Positions 22,970-35,785 of a stretch of 64,000 nt of DNA are shown one piece after another. The notes beneath the pieces were generated by a model, which had not been told where the DNA came from, did not search any database, and was given only the letters and a program-made list of their open reading frames with translations. The first letter of the stretch is position 1; every line of letters begins with the position of its first letter. Origin of the DNA: Ottelia alismoides (Eukaryota > Streptophyta > Magnoliopsida > Alismatales > Hydrocharitaceae); NCBI GenBank assembly GCA_037367405.1, contig JAZKJV010002612.1, positions 248,001-312,000 of the forward strand. Direction: 5' to 3'. The translations under genes were made by a program, and so were the position numbers.

Positions 22970-25900
22970 CTAGCTTGGAAATAAGTGGGGATATCGAGAT
23001 CTCATTTCTTCTTCTCGTTCCCATGTGGCTTCTTCTATTGCGTGACTCCTCCATAAAACTTTGACTAAAGGAATCTTCTTTGTACGAAGCTCTTGTACTT
23101 TATAATCTAGAATTTCCACAGGAACCTCCTCGTATGACAGATCTTCCTTCAATTGAATATCTTGAGGTTGTATCATATGGGTTGGGTCTGGAATAAACTT
23201 CCGAAGTGTGGAGACATGAAAGACATCATGTATCCTTGCTAGTTCAGCTGGAAGTCGAAGACGATAAGCTAGACTTCCGATTCTCTCAATAATCTCGTAA
23301 GGGCCAATGTATCTTGGACTTAGTTTACCTTTCTTCCCGAATCTAATTAGGCCTTTCCATGGAGAAACTTTTAGAAACACACGGTCTCCCACTTGAAATT
23401 CTAAGTTTCTCCTTCGCTTATCTGCGTAACTTTTCTGTCTGCTTTGCGCTGCCTTTAAGCATCTCTTGATTTCCTCAACTTTTTCTATCGTGCTTTGTAT
23501 TAGTTCTGGTTGAACCAATTTCCTTTCTCCAACTTCACTCCAACAGATAGGTGTTCTACAGGGTCTACCATACAAGGCTTCATATGGTGCCATCCCAATA
23601 CTAGCATGATAGCTGTTATTATATGCAAACTCTATAAGTGAGAGATGTTCATCCCAGCTTTCTTTAAAGCTCAGTGCACAGGCTCTAAGCATGTTTTCTA
23701 GAGTCTGGATAGTTCGTTCTGATTGGCCATCTGTTTGAGGATGAAAGGCTGTACTAAATGCTAACTTCGTTCCCATAGCTTTATGTAAGCTTGGCCATAG
23801 CTTAGAAGTAAATCGTGGATCTCTATCAGATACAATTGACACAAGAGCCCCATGACGGCTAACTATGTCATTAACAAAAATTTTTCCCAAGCGGTCTAGA
23901 CTGTATGTCATGTTAATGGCTAAGAAATGTGCAGACTTAGTTAATCTGTCTACTATGACCCATATTGCATTGTGACCTCGACGGGTCCTTGGAAATCCTG
24001 TAACAAAATCCATAGTGATGTGTTCCCATTTCCATTCTGGTATTGGAAGTGGCTGTAATGTCCCCGCAGGTCTCAAACGCTCCGGTTTTGTTTGTTGGCA
24101 TATAGGACATCTAGAAACATACTCTGCAATCTCTCTCTTCATGCCAGACCACCAATAGTAGTTCTTAAGTGTCCTATACATCTTAGTACTTCCTGGATGC
24201 ATAGTATAAATGGAGTTATGTGCCTCTTCCAGAATCTCAGTCTTTATATCAGATTTCCTCGGAACACATAATCTTCCTTTAAAGAATAAAACCCCTTGAC
24301 TATCTATTGTATACCCGGCTTCATCTCCTCCCTTAATCTTCTCAATCATTCTAATGATTTCAGAATCATGGACTTGTGCCTCCTTGATTTTATCATATAA
24401 TACGAGTCTCACTTGTAAGGATGCTAATAAGGCTCCAGAACCATTTATGGTTAACTTTGCCCGTAACTCTTTCAACTGTAAATACTCTGCTTTTAAGTGA
24501 GATAGCCGACCATTGGACTTTCTACTGAGAGCATCAGCTACTACATTGGCTTTCCCCGGATGATATTCTATGGAACAATCATAATCCTTGATTAACTCTA
24601 ACCATCTTCTTTGCCTTAGATTCAAATCTTTCTGAGAGAAAATATATTTCAAACTCTTATGATCCGTAAAGATTTGACAAGTTTCTCCATATAGGTAGTG
24701 TCTCCAGATTTTTAAAGCAAATATTATAGCAGCTAACTCAAGGTCATGAGTTGGGTAATTTAACTCATGTTGTTTTAGCTGTCTAGAGGCATAAGCAATC
24801 ACCTTATCATTCTGCATCAAGACGCATCCCAGCCCTTGTCTTGAGGCATCGCTATAGATTACATAATTACCTTTCCCTGAAGGAAGGCTAAGTATAGGTG
24901 CTGAGGTGAGACGACTCTTGAGTTCCTTAAAACTTTTCTCGCATTCATCGTCCCAACTATACTTCACATTCTTCCTAGTTAACCTTGTCAATGGTGTGGC
25001 AATTCTAGAAAAGTTTTTAACAAATCTTCGATAATACCCAGCTAATCCAAGGAAACTTCGGATTTCTGATGCATTTATCGGTCGTTCCCATCTAAGAACT
25101 GCTGCTATCTTTGATGGATCTACTGTTATTCCTTCTCCAGATATGACATGGCCTAGAAATGCAACCTTCTTCAACCAAAACTCACATTTATCAAACTTTG
25201 CATATAATCGATGTTCCTTCAGAGTTTGAAGTACAATTCTCAAGTGTTCTCTATGTTCTTCCTCTGTTTTAGAATATACGAGAATATCATCAATAAATAC
25301 GATCACGAACTTGTCCAGATATGGACGGAAAACCCTATTCATCAAGTCCATAAAAGCAGCTGGGGCATTTGTCAATCCAAAAGGCATTACTAGGAATTCA
25401 TAATGCCCATATCTGGTTCGGAATGTAGTTTTAGGGACATCTTCTCCTCTAATCTTTAACTGATGATAGCCAGATCTCAAATCAATCTTGAAAAATACAG
25501 AGGCCCCTTGCAATTGGTCAAATAAGTCATCTATTCTGGGCAGAGGATAGTTATTGCGAACAGTCACTCTGTTTAGTCTCCTGTAATCTATACAAAGTCT
25601 CATGGAACCATCTTTCTTCTTGACAAATAGAACTGGAGCACCCCAAGGTGACATACTGGACTGTATAAATCCCTTATCTGTCAACTCCTGCAGTTGAGTT
25701 TTGAGTTCTTTAAGTTCAGCTGGGGCCATTCTGTAGGGAGCTAAGGCAATTGGATTGGTACCCGGAATTAGGTCAATAGTGAATTCAATTTCCCTATCAG
25801 GAGGAATTCCCGGTAGTTCATTTGGAAACACTTCTGGAAACTCTTTCACCACAGAGATGTTTTCTAGGCTGACTGCTTCCGCCTTAGTATTAAACACGTA

Positions 25901-27484
25901 AGCAATATAAGAGGAATATCCCTTCCTTATGATCTTCTGGGCTAAGAAACAGGAGATGACATGGGTAGGATATATTCTTCTCTCTCCATAGAAAGTGAAT
26001 TCATCATCACCTGGTTTTCTAAAAGTAACGTGCTTCAGATGACAATCTAGAAGAGCATGATATGTACTCAAGCAGTCCATTCCTAGGATAGCATCAAATT
26101 CTCTTATCTCCATAGGAATAAGGTCTACTTCAATATAATTTTCTCCTATCTTAACCGAACAATTTCGAAGGACATTCCTAATAATTTCTGGTTCTCCCTT
26201 AGGCAAAGAAATTGCTAAAGCATGCTTGAGAGTACTTGTAACTTTGTCAGCATATAGGGAGAATCTTTGTGAAATAAAAGAATGACTTGCACCAGAATCA
26301 ATAAGAGTATGTGCACTTTTACCAAAAATAATAGTGGTACCTGATACAACATCGTCTGCAGATATGGCCTCCTCTAAGGTCATAGCAAAAGCTTTTCCCT
26401 CTCTTTGGTTTGATTTCTTCTGTGTATTACTTTTATTTTGTTCCCTTGCAGGTGGAGGACGACGTACACCAATATCACGATTTTCATTTTGTGTTGGTCT
26501 TCCTATTACCCGACGGCTTTGGACAAGTGCGGGACAATTCTGACGTATGTGGCCTATCTCGCCACATTGATAACACCCAGCGGTCCCCTTGCGGCAACTT
26601 CCCGGGTGAAACTTTCCACAGTTTGTACATTGTGGAAAAGAAAGAGTTCTGTTTTCAGAAGTCCCAACTGTATAACTATTTGTTTTATTCCCTTGTACTC
26701 TAGGAGCTGATCTATTATCTTGCCTTGAATTCCCAGCTATTCTTGGTTCTTTGTTCGTGGTTCCTCTCCATAGGGGTCTATCTGCAAACCTTTTCTTTCC
26801 ATGATCATTGCACTTTCTTCTTTCTATCACCACTCGTTCAGCCCTACGAGCAGCCTCCACTAATTTTGCATAATCAGTATATCCCGTGGCCGATACCATT
26901 TCCTTTAAATCAATATGCATACCATCTTCTAGACGTCTACATTTTTCTTGTTCTGTTGCAACCAGAGAAGCAGTAAACTTTGAAAGTTCAGTGAATTTCT
27001 TCTCATATTCATCAAACAAATTGCTCCCCTGAGTAAGGAATAGGAATTCCCTACGTTTCTCCTCCTGATAAACCCTTGGGTAATATTTTTCATTGAACTC
27101 TTTCTCAAAGATCTCCCATGTAATGGAAGATGGGTTTGGATATTTCATTTTCACCGATGTCCACCAATCATCAGCGCTATCCTTCAGAAGAAATATGGTA
27201 TACTTCAACTTTTGTTCATCTGTACAGTCCATAAGAGCAAATATTTTCTCCATATTCTTGAACCATTCCCTGGCCTTCTTTGGATCAGTGTCTCCTACGA
27301 ATGGTTCTCCTCCCAGCTTCTTTACATGCTCAAATGGTAACTGGTACTCAAATTCATGTCTTTTAACAGACTGTGCAGCCATGCCTCCTAGAGTTTGAGC
27401 TATCAAAGTCAACGTGTCATACACGTTGTTATTGTTGTTATTCTCCTGACTAGGGCCGGTCGCTTGTGGCTGCTCTCCTGCCAT
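22970..27484 (-). CDS. Gag-Pol polyprotein of Tekay-type Ty3 retrotransposon
   Basis: One open frame of 1504 codons encodes the whole polyprotein used for replication and integration. Domains by rough residue: gag capsid region 40-230; zinc knuckle [15 protein letters not shown] near 304; aspartic protease [10 protein letters not shown] near 394; reverse transcriptase about 590-770 with [12 protein letters not shown] and the active site FIDDILVYS; RNase H about 875-990 with [10 protein letters not shown] and FTDHKSL; integrase from about 1085 with an HH-CC zinc finger ending CPICQQTK and a DDE core ([16 protein letters not shown], and E in SERTIQTLE); and a C-terminal chromodomain-like end ([14 protein letters not shown]) that may steer insertion to heterochromatin. 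All catalytic residues are present and there is no stop or frameshift. I chose the first ATG (MAGEQPQ), 173 bp inside the 5' LTR. Length fits the lineage. Confidence 0.97.
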   Translation of the reverse strand: MAGEQPQATGPSQENNNNNNVYDTLTLIAQTLGGMAAQSVKRHEFEYQLPFEHVKKLGGEPFVGDTDPKKAREWFKNMEKIFALMDCTDEQKLKYTIFLLKDSADDWWTSVKMKYPNPSSITWEIFEKEFNEKYYPRVYQEEKRREFLFLTQGSNLFDEYEKKFTELSKFTASLVATEQEKCRRLEDGMHIDLKEMVSATGYTDYAKLVEAARRAERVVIERRKCNDHGKKRFADRPLWRGTTNKEPRIAGNSRQDNRSAPRVQGNKTNSYTVGTSENRTLSFPQCTNCGKFHPGSCRKGTAGCYQCGEIGHIRQNCPALVQSRRVIGRPTQNENRDIGVRRPPPAREQNKSNTQKKSNQREGKAFAMTLEEAISADDVVSGTTIIFGKSAHTLIDSGASHSFISQRFSLYADKVTSTLKHALAISLPKGEPEIIRNVLRNCSVKIGENYIEVDLIPMEIREFDAILGMDCLSTYHALLDCHLKHVTFRKPGDDEFTFYGERRIYPTHVISCFLAQKIIRKGYSSYIAYVFNTKAEAVSLENISVVKEFPEVFPNELPGIPPDREIEFTIDLIPGTNPIALAPYRMAPAELKELKTQLQELTDKGFIQSSMSPWGAPVLFVKKKDGSMRLCIDYRRLNRVTVRNNYPLPRIDDLFDQLQGASVFFKIDLRSGYHQLKIRGEDVPKTTFRTRYGHYEFLVMPFGLTNAPAAFMDLMNRVFRPYLDKFVIVFIDDILVYSKTEEEHREHLRIVLQTLKEHRLYAKFDKCEFWLKKVAFLGHVISGEGITVDPSKIAAVLRWERPINASEIRSFLGLAGYYRRFVKNFSRIATPLTRLTRKNVKYSWDDECEKSFKELKSRLTSAPILSLPSGKGNYVIYSDASRQGLGCVLMQNDKVIAYASRQLKQHELNYPTHDLELAAIIFALKIWRHYLYGETCQIFTDHKSLKYIFSQKDLNLRQRRWLELIKDYDCSIEYHPGKANVVADALSRKSNGRLSHLKAEYLQLKELRAKLTINGSGALLASLQVRLVLYDKIKEAQVHDSEIIRMIEKIKGGDEAGYTIDSQGVLFFKGRLCVPRKSDIKTEILEEAHNSIYTMHPGSTKMYRTLKNYYWWSGMKREIAEYVSRCPICQQTKPERLRPAGTLQPLPIPEWKWEHITMDFVTGFPRTRRGHNAIWVIVDRLTKSAHFLAINMTYSLDRLGKIFVNDIVSRHGALVSIVSDRDPRFTSKLWPSLHKAMGTKLAFSTAFHPQTDGQSERTIQTLENMLRACALSFKESWDEHLSLIEFAYNNSYHASIGMAPYEALYGRPCRTPICWSEVGERKLVQPELIQSTIEKVEEIKRCLKAAQSRQKSYADKRRRNLEFQVGDRVFLKVSPWKGLIRFGKKGKLSPRYIGPYEIIERIGSLAYRLRLPAELARIHDVFHVSTLRKFIPDPTHMIQPQDIQLKEDLSYEEVPVEILDYKVQELRTKKIPLVKVLWRSHAIEEATWEREEEMRSRYPHLFPS

Positions 27485-27657
27485 TGTTTCCTATAAAAAT
27501 AAACCTCAGTTAGATCCTTCATAAATCCTCCAATAATGATTCTAGACATCCTCAAAACTATAACATCAATAACTAAATTATCCTCCAATACTTATAGGTA
27601 AACTCCTAATATAATTCTTGCTCAAGGTCCTAAAACCTTTGCTCTGATACCACAAGT
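27485..27657 (-). other. Short leader between 5' LTR and gag
   Basis: Untranslated leader on the minus strand, carrying the primer-binding site at its start and no competing ATG frame of note. Confidence 0.8.
27641..27652 (-). promoter_or_regulatory. Primer-binding site, initiator-Met tRNA
   Basis: Minus strand TGGTATCAGAGC, the standard site complementary to the 3' end of initiator methionine tRNA, five bases inside the 5' LTR. Confidence 0.93.
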
Positions 27658-29124
27658 TGTCACGACCCGTCCCGCTAACCGGAACGTGCCGCGACAGAGA
27701 TCTTTCCTCTTCTTTTTCCTCAAGTAAACATGTGGCAATCTCATAAAACATAAAACCTTTGTATTTTAAGTTCACAACACCAAGAAGTGTATTACACAAG
27801 TTCTATCTATTACAACTTCTTACAAAACAACACAGACAGTACAAAAAACAACGAAAAGCAAAAGACACCTCCTTCAAGTGTATCCGTGGTTCTTTCCCCT
27901 GCTATTCCTGATTCTTCTGATCTGTATATAATATAATATAACGGGATGAGTCTAAACCCATTTATGAGCTTAGACCCAGTGAACGGATCTCAAGCTTTTT
28001 ACATATAACTAAAAGTTGAATTATGAGCAGTATGCCAAAATTTATGCTGATATCTTTGAAATATCTTGAAAAAGAGATTTTATGACAGTAAACATATAAC
28101 AACATGCTAGATTTGCAACTGAACACTGAAATCACTTCAAAAGAAGATAAACTGAAACATAATTATCACTGTCAAGCTGTTTGTACTAATCACCACTGTG
28201 GCTAAGTTATCGGATCATGAACGCTGAAACAAAGCTAAGTCATACGCGCAGACGGTCCTAAAGACCAAAAACACCCTGCATACGGCCCAAAGCCTATATG
28301 TATACAGAATGCGGACCCAAAGTCCTCTTGATACCATATCTAATGGTTTGCCATATCTAATGGCGGTTTCAGGGTCATATCTAATGACATCACCATATCT
28401 AATGGCTAGTTCATGATTTGTATAAAAGAGCTACTGTGGTGCTTATCTTCTGATTCTGATTCTTTTCTAGTCACTAATAAACCATACTTTTGCTAATTCA
28501 AGCTCATAACAGCTAAATCATGAACATAAAACAATCTTGGCATAGCATGCATATTCTGACAACTAAAACCATTAAGAACTTGAAATCTGATTAATATTGC
28601 ATAGTAACTGCACACAACATATTTCTTATATAAAAAGCTTGAATCTAGGTAGTGAAACTTACGATTCGTATTCCATAAAGAACGAGATGCTTAAAAACGT
28701 GTTATCATGATAAAACACCTGAAACGACTTCTGAAATATGTTCTAAAGCCCTGATTTCATATTAACTGTATGTTACTTGTAATTCATGCGTAAAAGCTTT
28801 AGAAAACGTGATATCATACTTGATATTCAAAACCATGCATAAAAGCTAAAGACTAGTGCTTTACGCTTGAGAATCCCTCACCTGAACGCTATCTAGCTTG
28901 AGTCCGAATCACCTTCTTTAGTGAAATCCCCCCTATAGCCGTCCTAGATTTCAGTACTACGGCTTGATGCGGACAGAACTTCGTTACGGCTGTTAAAAAC
29001 GCTCTCGATCACCGACAGGGCTTCGCCGTGCTCCTCTCGTGCTCCTCCCGCAAGCTCGGCGGCCTTGCGGCTCTAAGGTGGAGTGATGGGCGTGAATGAA
29101 GTGGGGAGGACTATGGGGGGTCAT

Positions 29125-29135
29125 GGTATTTATAG
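29125..29135 (-). promoter_or_regulatory. TATA box in the 5' LTR
   Basis: Minus strand CTATAAATACC, a close match to the plant TATA consensus, with GC-rich sequence after it. The same site in the 3' LTR is 21983-21993. Transcription would start about 30 bp downstream on the minus strand. Confidence 0.6.
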
Positions 29136-29468
29136 GCCTCCACCCCCTTTACATGTGTGACATGTGTCAACATGTAAGGGAGGTTCATGTGTCCCTTATC
29201 CATGTATGAAGACACATGGTATGGCACATGGCATAATCATAAGGAAACTTGTTGCCTAAGTAATAGGCTTCCCCTATCCACGAGTTTACTTGCTGCCCAA
29301 GCAAGTGGTTTGGCTTCTACATAAGATAGCTTGTTGCCCAAGCAAGCGGCTTCACCATGACACGTGTTAGACTTAGGATGCTGACACATGGCGCTATTGA
29401 GTTTTTGACACTGTGCTGCCTATATAACGACACGCGTCCCACGATTTCCTCTCCATGTGTCCACTTTT

Positions 29469-29762
29469 GCTAATGACGCTTAATTATCACTAACGACGGG
29501 TAATTAGCACTAATCATGTTTAATTAGTCTTAAGGATGTGATTACGACTAATGAGTATAAATCTATGCTAATGACGCTTAAATATCGCCAATGATGGGTA
29601 ATTAGCACTAATCATGCTTAATTAGTCTTAATGATGTGATTATGACTAATGACTATAAATCTATGCTAATGACGCTTAAATATCGCTAATGATGGTTAAT
29701 TAGCACTAATCATGCTTAATTAGTCTTAATGATGTGATTATGGCTAATGAGTATAAATCTAT
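29469..29762. repeat. Three 98-bp tandem units in the 5' LTR
   Basis: Same triplication as at 22327-22620, in the matching place, with only a few base differences. Confidence 0.9.
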
Positions 29763-30061
29763 TACATTATGGACACTATGCTAGTAGTGGCTTCTACTAC
29801 TTATAAGGTACTACCAAAAATCCAGATTACTAGATGTGGTACTATATTTTGATGTGCTACACAATTCATAGAACCTTTTTGAAGTCCATTTTATACAAGA
29901 CGGTCTCTGATATAAACACAACAAGTTTAAATGAAATCATTGCAGAAAGGCGAATCTATTGACTATGGTATCCGTAAAGTGTGAACGCTATTAATCCAAT
30001 ATTTCCTTGAAATAACACTTGATATCATTCAAAAAGCATAGTGTACATAACGCGTATTACA

Positions 30062-30066
30062 GACTA
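30062..30066. repeat. Target site duplication (gacta), right
   Basis: Exact match to 20509-20513. Confidence 0.95.
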
Positions 30067-32423
30067 ATTCGTAATTCTAATTATATTTAGAATAGTGTGG
30101 AGCAAATTAGGGTTTTTAATAAGTCAACAATGAATGAAAAGTTCATTTTTCAATTTATTTTCAAGGGTGAAAAGATAATTTATGCACTCTAAAATTTAAC
30201 ATGTGAAAATAGATCCTCAACAAATAAAATACATCAAATTAAAGATCATGAAACAAGCTTTAAAATGAGACTGATTTCATTAAATTTGGATAAAAGGTTC
30301 ACAAGTTATTCAAGGTACAATGCATGGGCACAACTGCAAATAAAATTCAACTTTTTAGTACAAAGACGTCCAAATAGATAATAAATTGTAAATATTAAAA
30401 ATCGCTTGTGCAATAATGTAAATAACCCTGATAGAGACTTATCTACTATTCAAGAAAGGTAGAGGTGTCTCTCTATAATTTTTCTTCACTCACATGCCTA
30501 GACTCGGATGGAGAATGATGCTCGAGCCACGTGGAGGGGCGTGAGTGGTCTACTCTGGTTTGGGTGCTCCGAGTTAGAGGACTGAAGCGTTGCTTTGGGC
30601 TTGATGTCATGGCTGATAAGGATTCGTTGGATTATGCCCAGCTAGGCCTAATCTGATAGCTATTTCTTTGTCTCCTCTATAAGCTCCTCCGCGTGCGGCA
30701 GAGGATAGGTGGAGCACCAACAAAGCATATCTTCCTCCTCTACACTCTTCTGTTATTGTTGACGGTTGTTTGACCTCTCTGATCATGTGGCAAAGACGAG
30801 GTTGACTCAAGTAAGATGGAAGAATCTTCGTGGATCTTCATCGATGAGCTTTATCAAAGATGATGAGCTCGAAATGAGGCTGATGCAAATTTCGACCAAT
30901 TAACCAAGACTCATCTCCTGCAGGTGTTGGGTGCATGCAAATCCCTAACATAAAAATCTAATAGGATGCCAAGGATGAGCGATGGGTGCTCAGTGGAGGC
31001 AATGGAATTTAAGCCCTAATGGGTTCTCCAGGGTTTGCAAGCCTGGAGATGGATCGATGTAAGGAGCTATGGAGAAGAAAAAGTAGGAAGATGAGCATAT
31101 TGCAAAGATGACAGTGCAATGAAAATGGAGGAAGTGTGATCATATGAAACAAGACTAATAGATACAAGGACTAGAAAATGGAGAAAATGCGAAATAAAAG
31201 AGATTAGAAAAACTAACCTAAAGATGGAATGTTCGGAAATGAAATTCGTCTTGAATGTTAACCTGGTTAGAAACTTAGATAGCTTCTTAAGTATTTGGTT
31301 GACAAGTTCGGCAATAACTTGAAGCTTTAGCAGCACCAAACAAATGGTCTGCAACTTGGCTTACACACTACGGATCTCACCGGAGGCATGGTCCTTCTTC
31401 GCTCACTAATTAGAACTTTAATTGTCACTTAGAGGCTGTTGGGGCTCATTACATCCTCACTAAAATGGCAGATGCCATGCAATGGCAGTTGGCAAAGGGT
31501 TTTTATGAGGAAGAAGATGGAGGTTGCATGAGGTTGTGGAGGTGGTTTCAACTGCCCTTAGAAGCTTGTAGATTGGTCGAAGAAGGGAGTTAGAGTGCTG
31601 GCGTGGAAGAAGAAGTTTAGGTAATGAGGTTGGCGGTGAAATCAAATGGTTACCTCACGTGAGGAATCCATTGAAAATTGGAGAAGTATAGCAGCTACGC
31701 AACCAGTGAGGTGTGGGCGAACATGCTTGTTGGTGAGGACGATACAAGAATCGTTTGATGATGATAAGGCAATTCTGATTTGAGTGCGAAGAAGCGGCTC
31801 TGATCGAAGATCAAGGTTGATCAAACGGTAGGGAAAAGAGGTGCGCTTAGAGTAATCTCAACCGTCCGATCAAAGATGATCTTGCGATCTAAAAATAACA
31901 CAGAATGAATAAAAGGGTCAAGTCACATGGCATGATCACAATGCACTACATTGCCCAATCAGAAAATAAGAAAATAGAAAAATCAATGTTAATTCAGCAT
32001 TAAATAGTTAGAGAAAGAATTTTAAAAAGTATTCAACATGCAAGTTGTAGATCTCGATGAGATCCACAATTTTCATGTAGAATTCAAGGTGAAAAATGCA
32101 ATAAATATACATAGTAAAAAAATTAAGTAATTATAAAACATTAAAATTTATTATTTTAATTTCATATTTTTTACATTTTAAATTTATATTTAATGTTTAA
32201 TTAATTATGTATAATACTAATCTAATTTTTATGTGATTTTTAATAAATAATAAACACATAAAATATAGGTACCATAATATAGTTATTTATATACATTAGT
32301 TAGTATTAATTATTTGCAACATATTATTTGTTAATTAATGTTAATTGTGAAATAAAGTTGGTGAATTCCTTAAGCTAGAGAGATAATGTTTATAAATAAT
32401 TCTTATAAATCTGGGATTTATCA
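30067..32423 (-). mobile_element. 5' LTR of the Athila-like element, proximal part
   Basis: Continues the LTR broken at 20513. The right edge has a worn form of the start palindrome (ataaatc, tggg, atttatca). A GC-richer block (30480-31850) matches the position of the leader-like block in the 3' LTR. Near 32040-32090, tgtagatctcgatgagat and a following caacttt-like stretch recall 49305-49340 in the plus-strand family. The open frames here (30607-30810, 31067-31354, 31460-31824) are short, unrelated to known proteins, and read as LTR leader. Confidence 0.5.
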
Positions 32424-33839
32424 CTCGTGTCATAGCATGGCTGCAAAAATCAATATATAATTGCATAAAATATTTTGTAAGGGGAAAATATTTTAAATTT
32501 TGCATAAAACACAACAACTGTTAATATTTATTTGCAATTGAAGTTACATCCATATTGATATTGTCCAGGTGGTATTGATATATTACATGATTTTGTATTT
32601 TCTACTACTAATAAATTACTCTTCTAATAATCCAAATTGGATTATCATTATTCTCTATATAAATGTGTGACATCTTCTTATGAATTATATCATGATCATT
32701 TCTTTCCCGCTTCTTTTCTACGAGTAGCATATACCATATTTGTATAAGCATGCCTTTTGCCAGTAAAACCTTTTCAGATATCCCTCCTAAAAGGAAGGAG
32801 ATAATAAAACGGATTATTGAGTGTGCTCAAAGGTAACGATCATGTGTGACTATCTCTTCTAGGGACCACACAATATGGTCACATCGTGATTGTCTCCTAT
32901 AGTACCTTAGGGACAATTGTGGCTTAAATGTTACCTAGAGACTTTGTTATGCATTGCATTCTTGCAAATGTAACATATTTTAATATAATGATTTTTTTCG
33001 ATGGAGCATGAGAGGTGATGGATCCTGTGTTTTTTTCATCATTGAGAATGATTTTCTATGCTAAATATAGTCTTCTTCATAATTTTGCTTGCATGTATAG
33101 TGATCGACATGAGATGTAACTACATCCCTGATAACATTCATGGCAAGATAAAGCTCCTGATTTACACACTAAATACGAGTATTAAATAAACTATTGCACA
33201 ACATATTTGAAATATCTTACCTTTCTAAAGTTTCATGTGGTGATTAATTGCTAATGTTATATCATCTTGACAAATAATATTGTACTTTGTACAAGAATCA
33301 ATGAAAAACAAATATTTTGTATATTTGTTTGACATGATTTTTAACAACCATTATTTACATTATAAATTCAACTCACAAATTTGGAATTTAGATAAATATT
33401 TTGATAATTTATAATAGGCCTGAAACATGAAAATTTTGGGGAGGTACATGGCCTCTCGACTACAGGGAAGAACCGAAGAAGGATTATCTTTTAATGAAAG
33501 GTGGGAAGACTTTGTACTATAACACCTTTCTTATAATTGAATGGAGAAGCATTTATCATCTATCCTAGGATCAAAACAACGAGAAGTAGTTGATTGACTT
33601 CAAATCCAAGGTATATTATGTAGAATAAAGGTCAAAGAACACCCAAGGTATGTAAAGAAATAGACTCATTCTTGATATCAACCAATTCCTTGGATGAGAC
33701 CTTGAATTGATGAGTTGAAGTGAACCATGACTAAGAAGTCACTCTTACATACCAATTCCTATGTCCGTTGTTCATATCTAAGCCTCTTATACTTTGAATT
33801 TTGCAAGGACTAGCTAGTACATTTGGTGCAGTATTGATA
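32424..33839. other. No gene recognised
   Basis: About 1.4 kb of AT-rich DNA between the Athila-like element and the LINE. No frame, repeat boundary or RNA signal is supported. Confidence 0.4.
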
Positions 33840-34285
33840 GTCTTTCTCATACCATGTTGTTGTTGTAGTATTCCTAACTTAGCCATGGCCGGTCCCAAGT
33901 CCAAAGGTAAATTGAAGAGAGTTACGCGTTAGGTAGACCACAGCCAACATAAGAGAGAAACATTCTTATATAGTGTTCTAAAAAGAACGCTATTTAGGAA
34001 TTTGTCACAAAATAGTTCGAATCATTTCAACATGGATGTAAGCAAATATTTAGATTTTGTTGGAACGTTCTCTACTAGCGACGTGTTACATTGCTCGAAG
34101 ACAGCAAGAAGTTGAAAAGGCCGTTACATCGCTATCCAGATGTAGTTCAAAATATGTAAGGGTCTCGTATGAGGAATACATGAGAGTATATAACCTATTT
34201 CCACCGCTTCATTACCCATATATAATTCATAATGTGCAAGGATTCTTGCATGATGGATGCATGCGAGTAAAGAAGTTAATCGAAA

Positions 34286-34530
34286 AGAGGTTGCAAACGA
34301 AGTTGCAGATAGGTAGTTGGAATATTAGCATATTGTTTGGCAAATCGATGAAGATTGTAGATACAATGGAAAGAATAAAGATTCAATTCTAAGTCTGCAA
34401 GAGATAAAATTAGTTGGTGAGAAAGCAAGGAAGATGGAGAAAACATGCTTTAAACTTTGGTATTCAGGTAAAGATAAGGGCAGAAATGGTGTTTAAGTGG
34501 TTGTTTATAAGCATTTCATATAAGTAGAGC
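34286..34530 (+). pseudogene. LINE endonuclease fragment (RTE type)
   Basis: The frame ending at 34392 closes with GSWNISILFGKS and VDTMERIKI, matching the N-terminal metal-binding strand of the APE-type endonuclease (GTWNIGTLTGKS). A shifted frame continues with SLQEIKLVGEKAR and KLWYSGKDKGRNGV, covering the QETKW and WYSG motifs of the family. The domain would nick target DNA to start insertion. A frameshift near 34390 and a stop after GRNGV inactivate it. The catalytic histidine end of the domain is absent because of the internal deletion. Confidence 0.75.
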
Positions 34531-34559
34531 TAATAGTGAATATATGGAGTGTACTTTTG

Positions 34560-34971
34560 ATGGAAGCAATTGAGAAGGAATCTATTTGAAGATTGATGAT
34601 AATAACATTCAGAAGAGAGATTCTTGTATATACTTGGGATCTATTTAGCAACATGACTAGGAAATTAATGTAGATGTTACTAATAGAATATCTACAGGTT
34701 GGATAAAGTGGAGAGGGGCCTGTACTTTTCTCTAGAATAACAAAATTACTTGAAAATTAAAGGAAAGTTTTACAAAGAAGTTGTGAGACCTGCTATGCTC
34801 TATGGATCTGAATGTTGGCCTGTGGACCATATACAAGTGCAGAGAATAGCAGCAGAAGAAATCAAAATACTAAAGTGCATGTGTAGACAAACATGTAAAG
34901 ATGGGATTCAGAATGATGCAATCAGAAGGAAAGTTGGTGTAGCTTCGATCAAGGATAAGATATGAGAAAAC
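34560..34971 (+). pseudogene. LINE reverse transcriptase C-terminal fragment, first part
   Basis: Frames read KIDDNNIQKRDS, then VDVTNRISTGWIKWRGAC, then KLKGKFYKEVVRPAMLYGSECW and IKILKCMCRQT, which match the region after the RTE catalytic core (the RPAMLYGSECW motif is diagnostic). The polymerase active site itself is missing. Stops interrupt it, and the copia element cuts it off at 34971. Confidence 0.8.
34967..34971. repeat. Target site duplication (aaaac), left
   Basis: Five bases before the copia left LTR, repeated exactly at 37770-37774. Confidence 0.9.
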
Positions 34972-35446
34972 TGATGGGAAACAACCTACTGGTATCAACT
35001 CTACTATGATACTAATTGATGGGAACATCAACCGATATCATCTCCTCCTGGATATCAGTTGTTAGGGATACAAACCACCTAATACGGATCTTCATGCACA
35101 ATCACCACAACAACGAAAGCACATGAAGGAAAGAATAACCAGATATAAATGTGGTCGATCACCTCTTGCGATCATCAGAGAAGAAAGATCACTATAAATA
35201 GAATGAGTACGACTCTCTCCATTCTCTCACTTCTCTACCTTTTATCTCTTTTTCTCTTTTCTCTTATTGTATTCCCTCTTGATGTGATGTAGAGAAAATG
35301 CCTCAACCCCCTCTATATATAGCCCAGTTACAACCCCATAGTCCTATTCCCAACAAGAATACAAATATAATACAACTCAACTACTATTAGAATTAGTAGT
35401 CCCATCCATTAGGATTCCTAATTTTAATATGACTCTAATTCTAACA
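34972..35446 (-). repeat. 3' LTR of the copia element
   Basis: Edges tgatggga and tctaaca on the plus strand. It has tctatatatagccc (35308-35321), the TATA region of the LTR on the plus sense, and a ctctctcc-type stretch shared with the other LTR. Confidence 0.85.
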
Positions 35447-35460
35447 ATCTCCCCCTTGAG
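35447..35460 (-). promoter_or_regulatory. Polypurine tract of the copia element
   Basis: Minus strand CTCAAGGGGGAGAT, directly before the LTR start TGTTAG. Confidence 0.85.
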
Positions 35461-35785
35461 TTGAATTCCATCATGATATCTTCGTCATCTTGATTATGCA
35501 TTGGGCAATCCTCATCATATGCATGTCTCGTTAGCAGGATCTCAACGAATCTGGGTGATGCACCTATAATTGGGCACCCTCGACATGCCCTCTCTTGAGC
35601 ACTCACACAACTCAGCATTGTGCCTCATGATGTGGTACGACAAATCTCTCATGACCAGAGATTTTACCGGCAACCTCTGGTAAAGCTAATTGCACTCTCT
35701 TCTCCTTATTACACACTTTTCTAATAGAGATGCCGATAACCTTCCTCTCTCTCATTATACTATTCGTACTAGGAATAACTGAATC

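Larger units (their letters stand above)
20514..30061 (-). mobile_element. Complete Ty3/gypsy retrotransposon, Tekay (Del) chromovirus type
   Basis: The 9548-bp element lies on the minus strand with two nearly identical LTRs of about 2.4 kb, an initiator-methionine tRNA primer site, a polypurine tract, one uninterrupted gag-pol frame and a perfect 5-bp target duplication. Long LTRs, the initiator-Met primer site and the C-terminal chromodomain-like segment together point to the Tekay/Del lineage. By eye the LTRs differ at roughly 15 positions plus two single-base indels in 2.4 kb, so the insertion is recent. It landed in the 5' LTR of an older Athila-like element. All parts needed for autonomous movement appear present; whether it is expressed cannot be seen. 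Confidence 0.95.
27658..30061 (-). repeat. 5' LTR of the Tekay element
   Basis: Pairs with 20514-22919. Differences seen by eye include t/c near 27668, tt/ac near 27793, g/c near 28250, t/g near 28374 and two changes near 30051-30053. This copy drives transcription of the element on the minus strand. Confidence 0.95.

Noticed and set aside
25211..27398. Plus-strand open frames inside the Tekay polyprotein (25211, 26334, 26410, 26438, 26725, 27093)
   Set aside because: They lie opposite the real minus-strand gag-pol frame and have no domain; they are antisense shadows.
22970..27484. Assigning the Tekay element to an Athila or Tat lineage
   Set aside because: The primer site is initiator-Met type, the frame has a C-terminal chromodomain-like segment, and gag differs from the Athila type at 17105.
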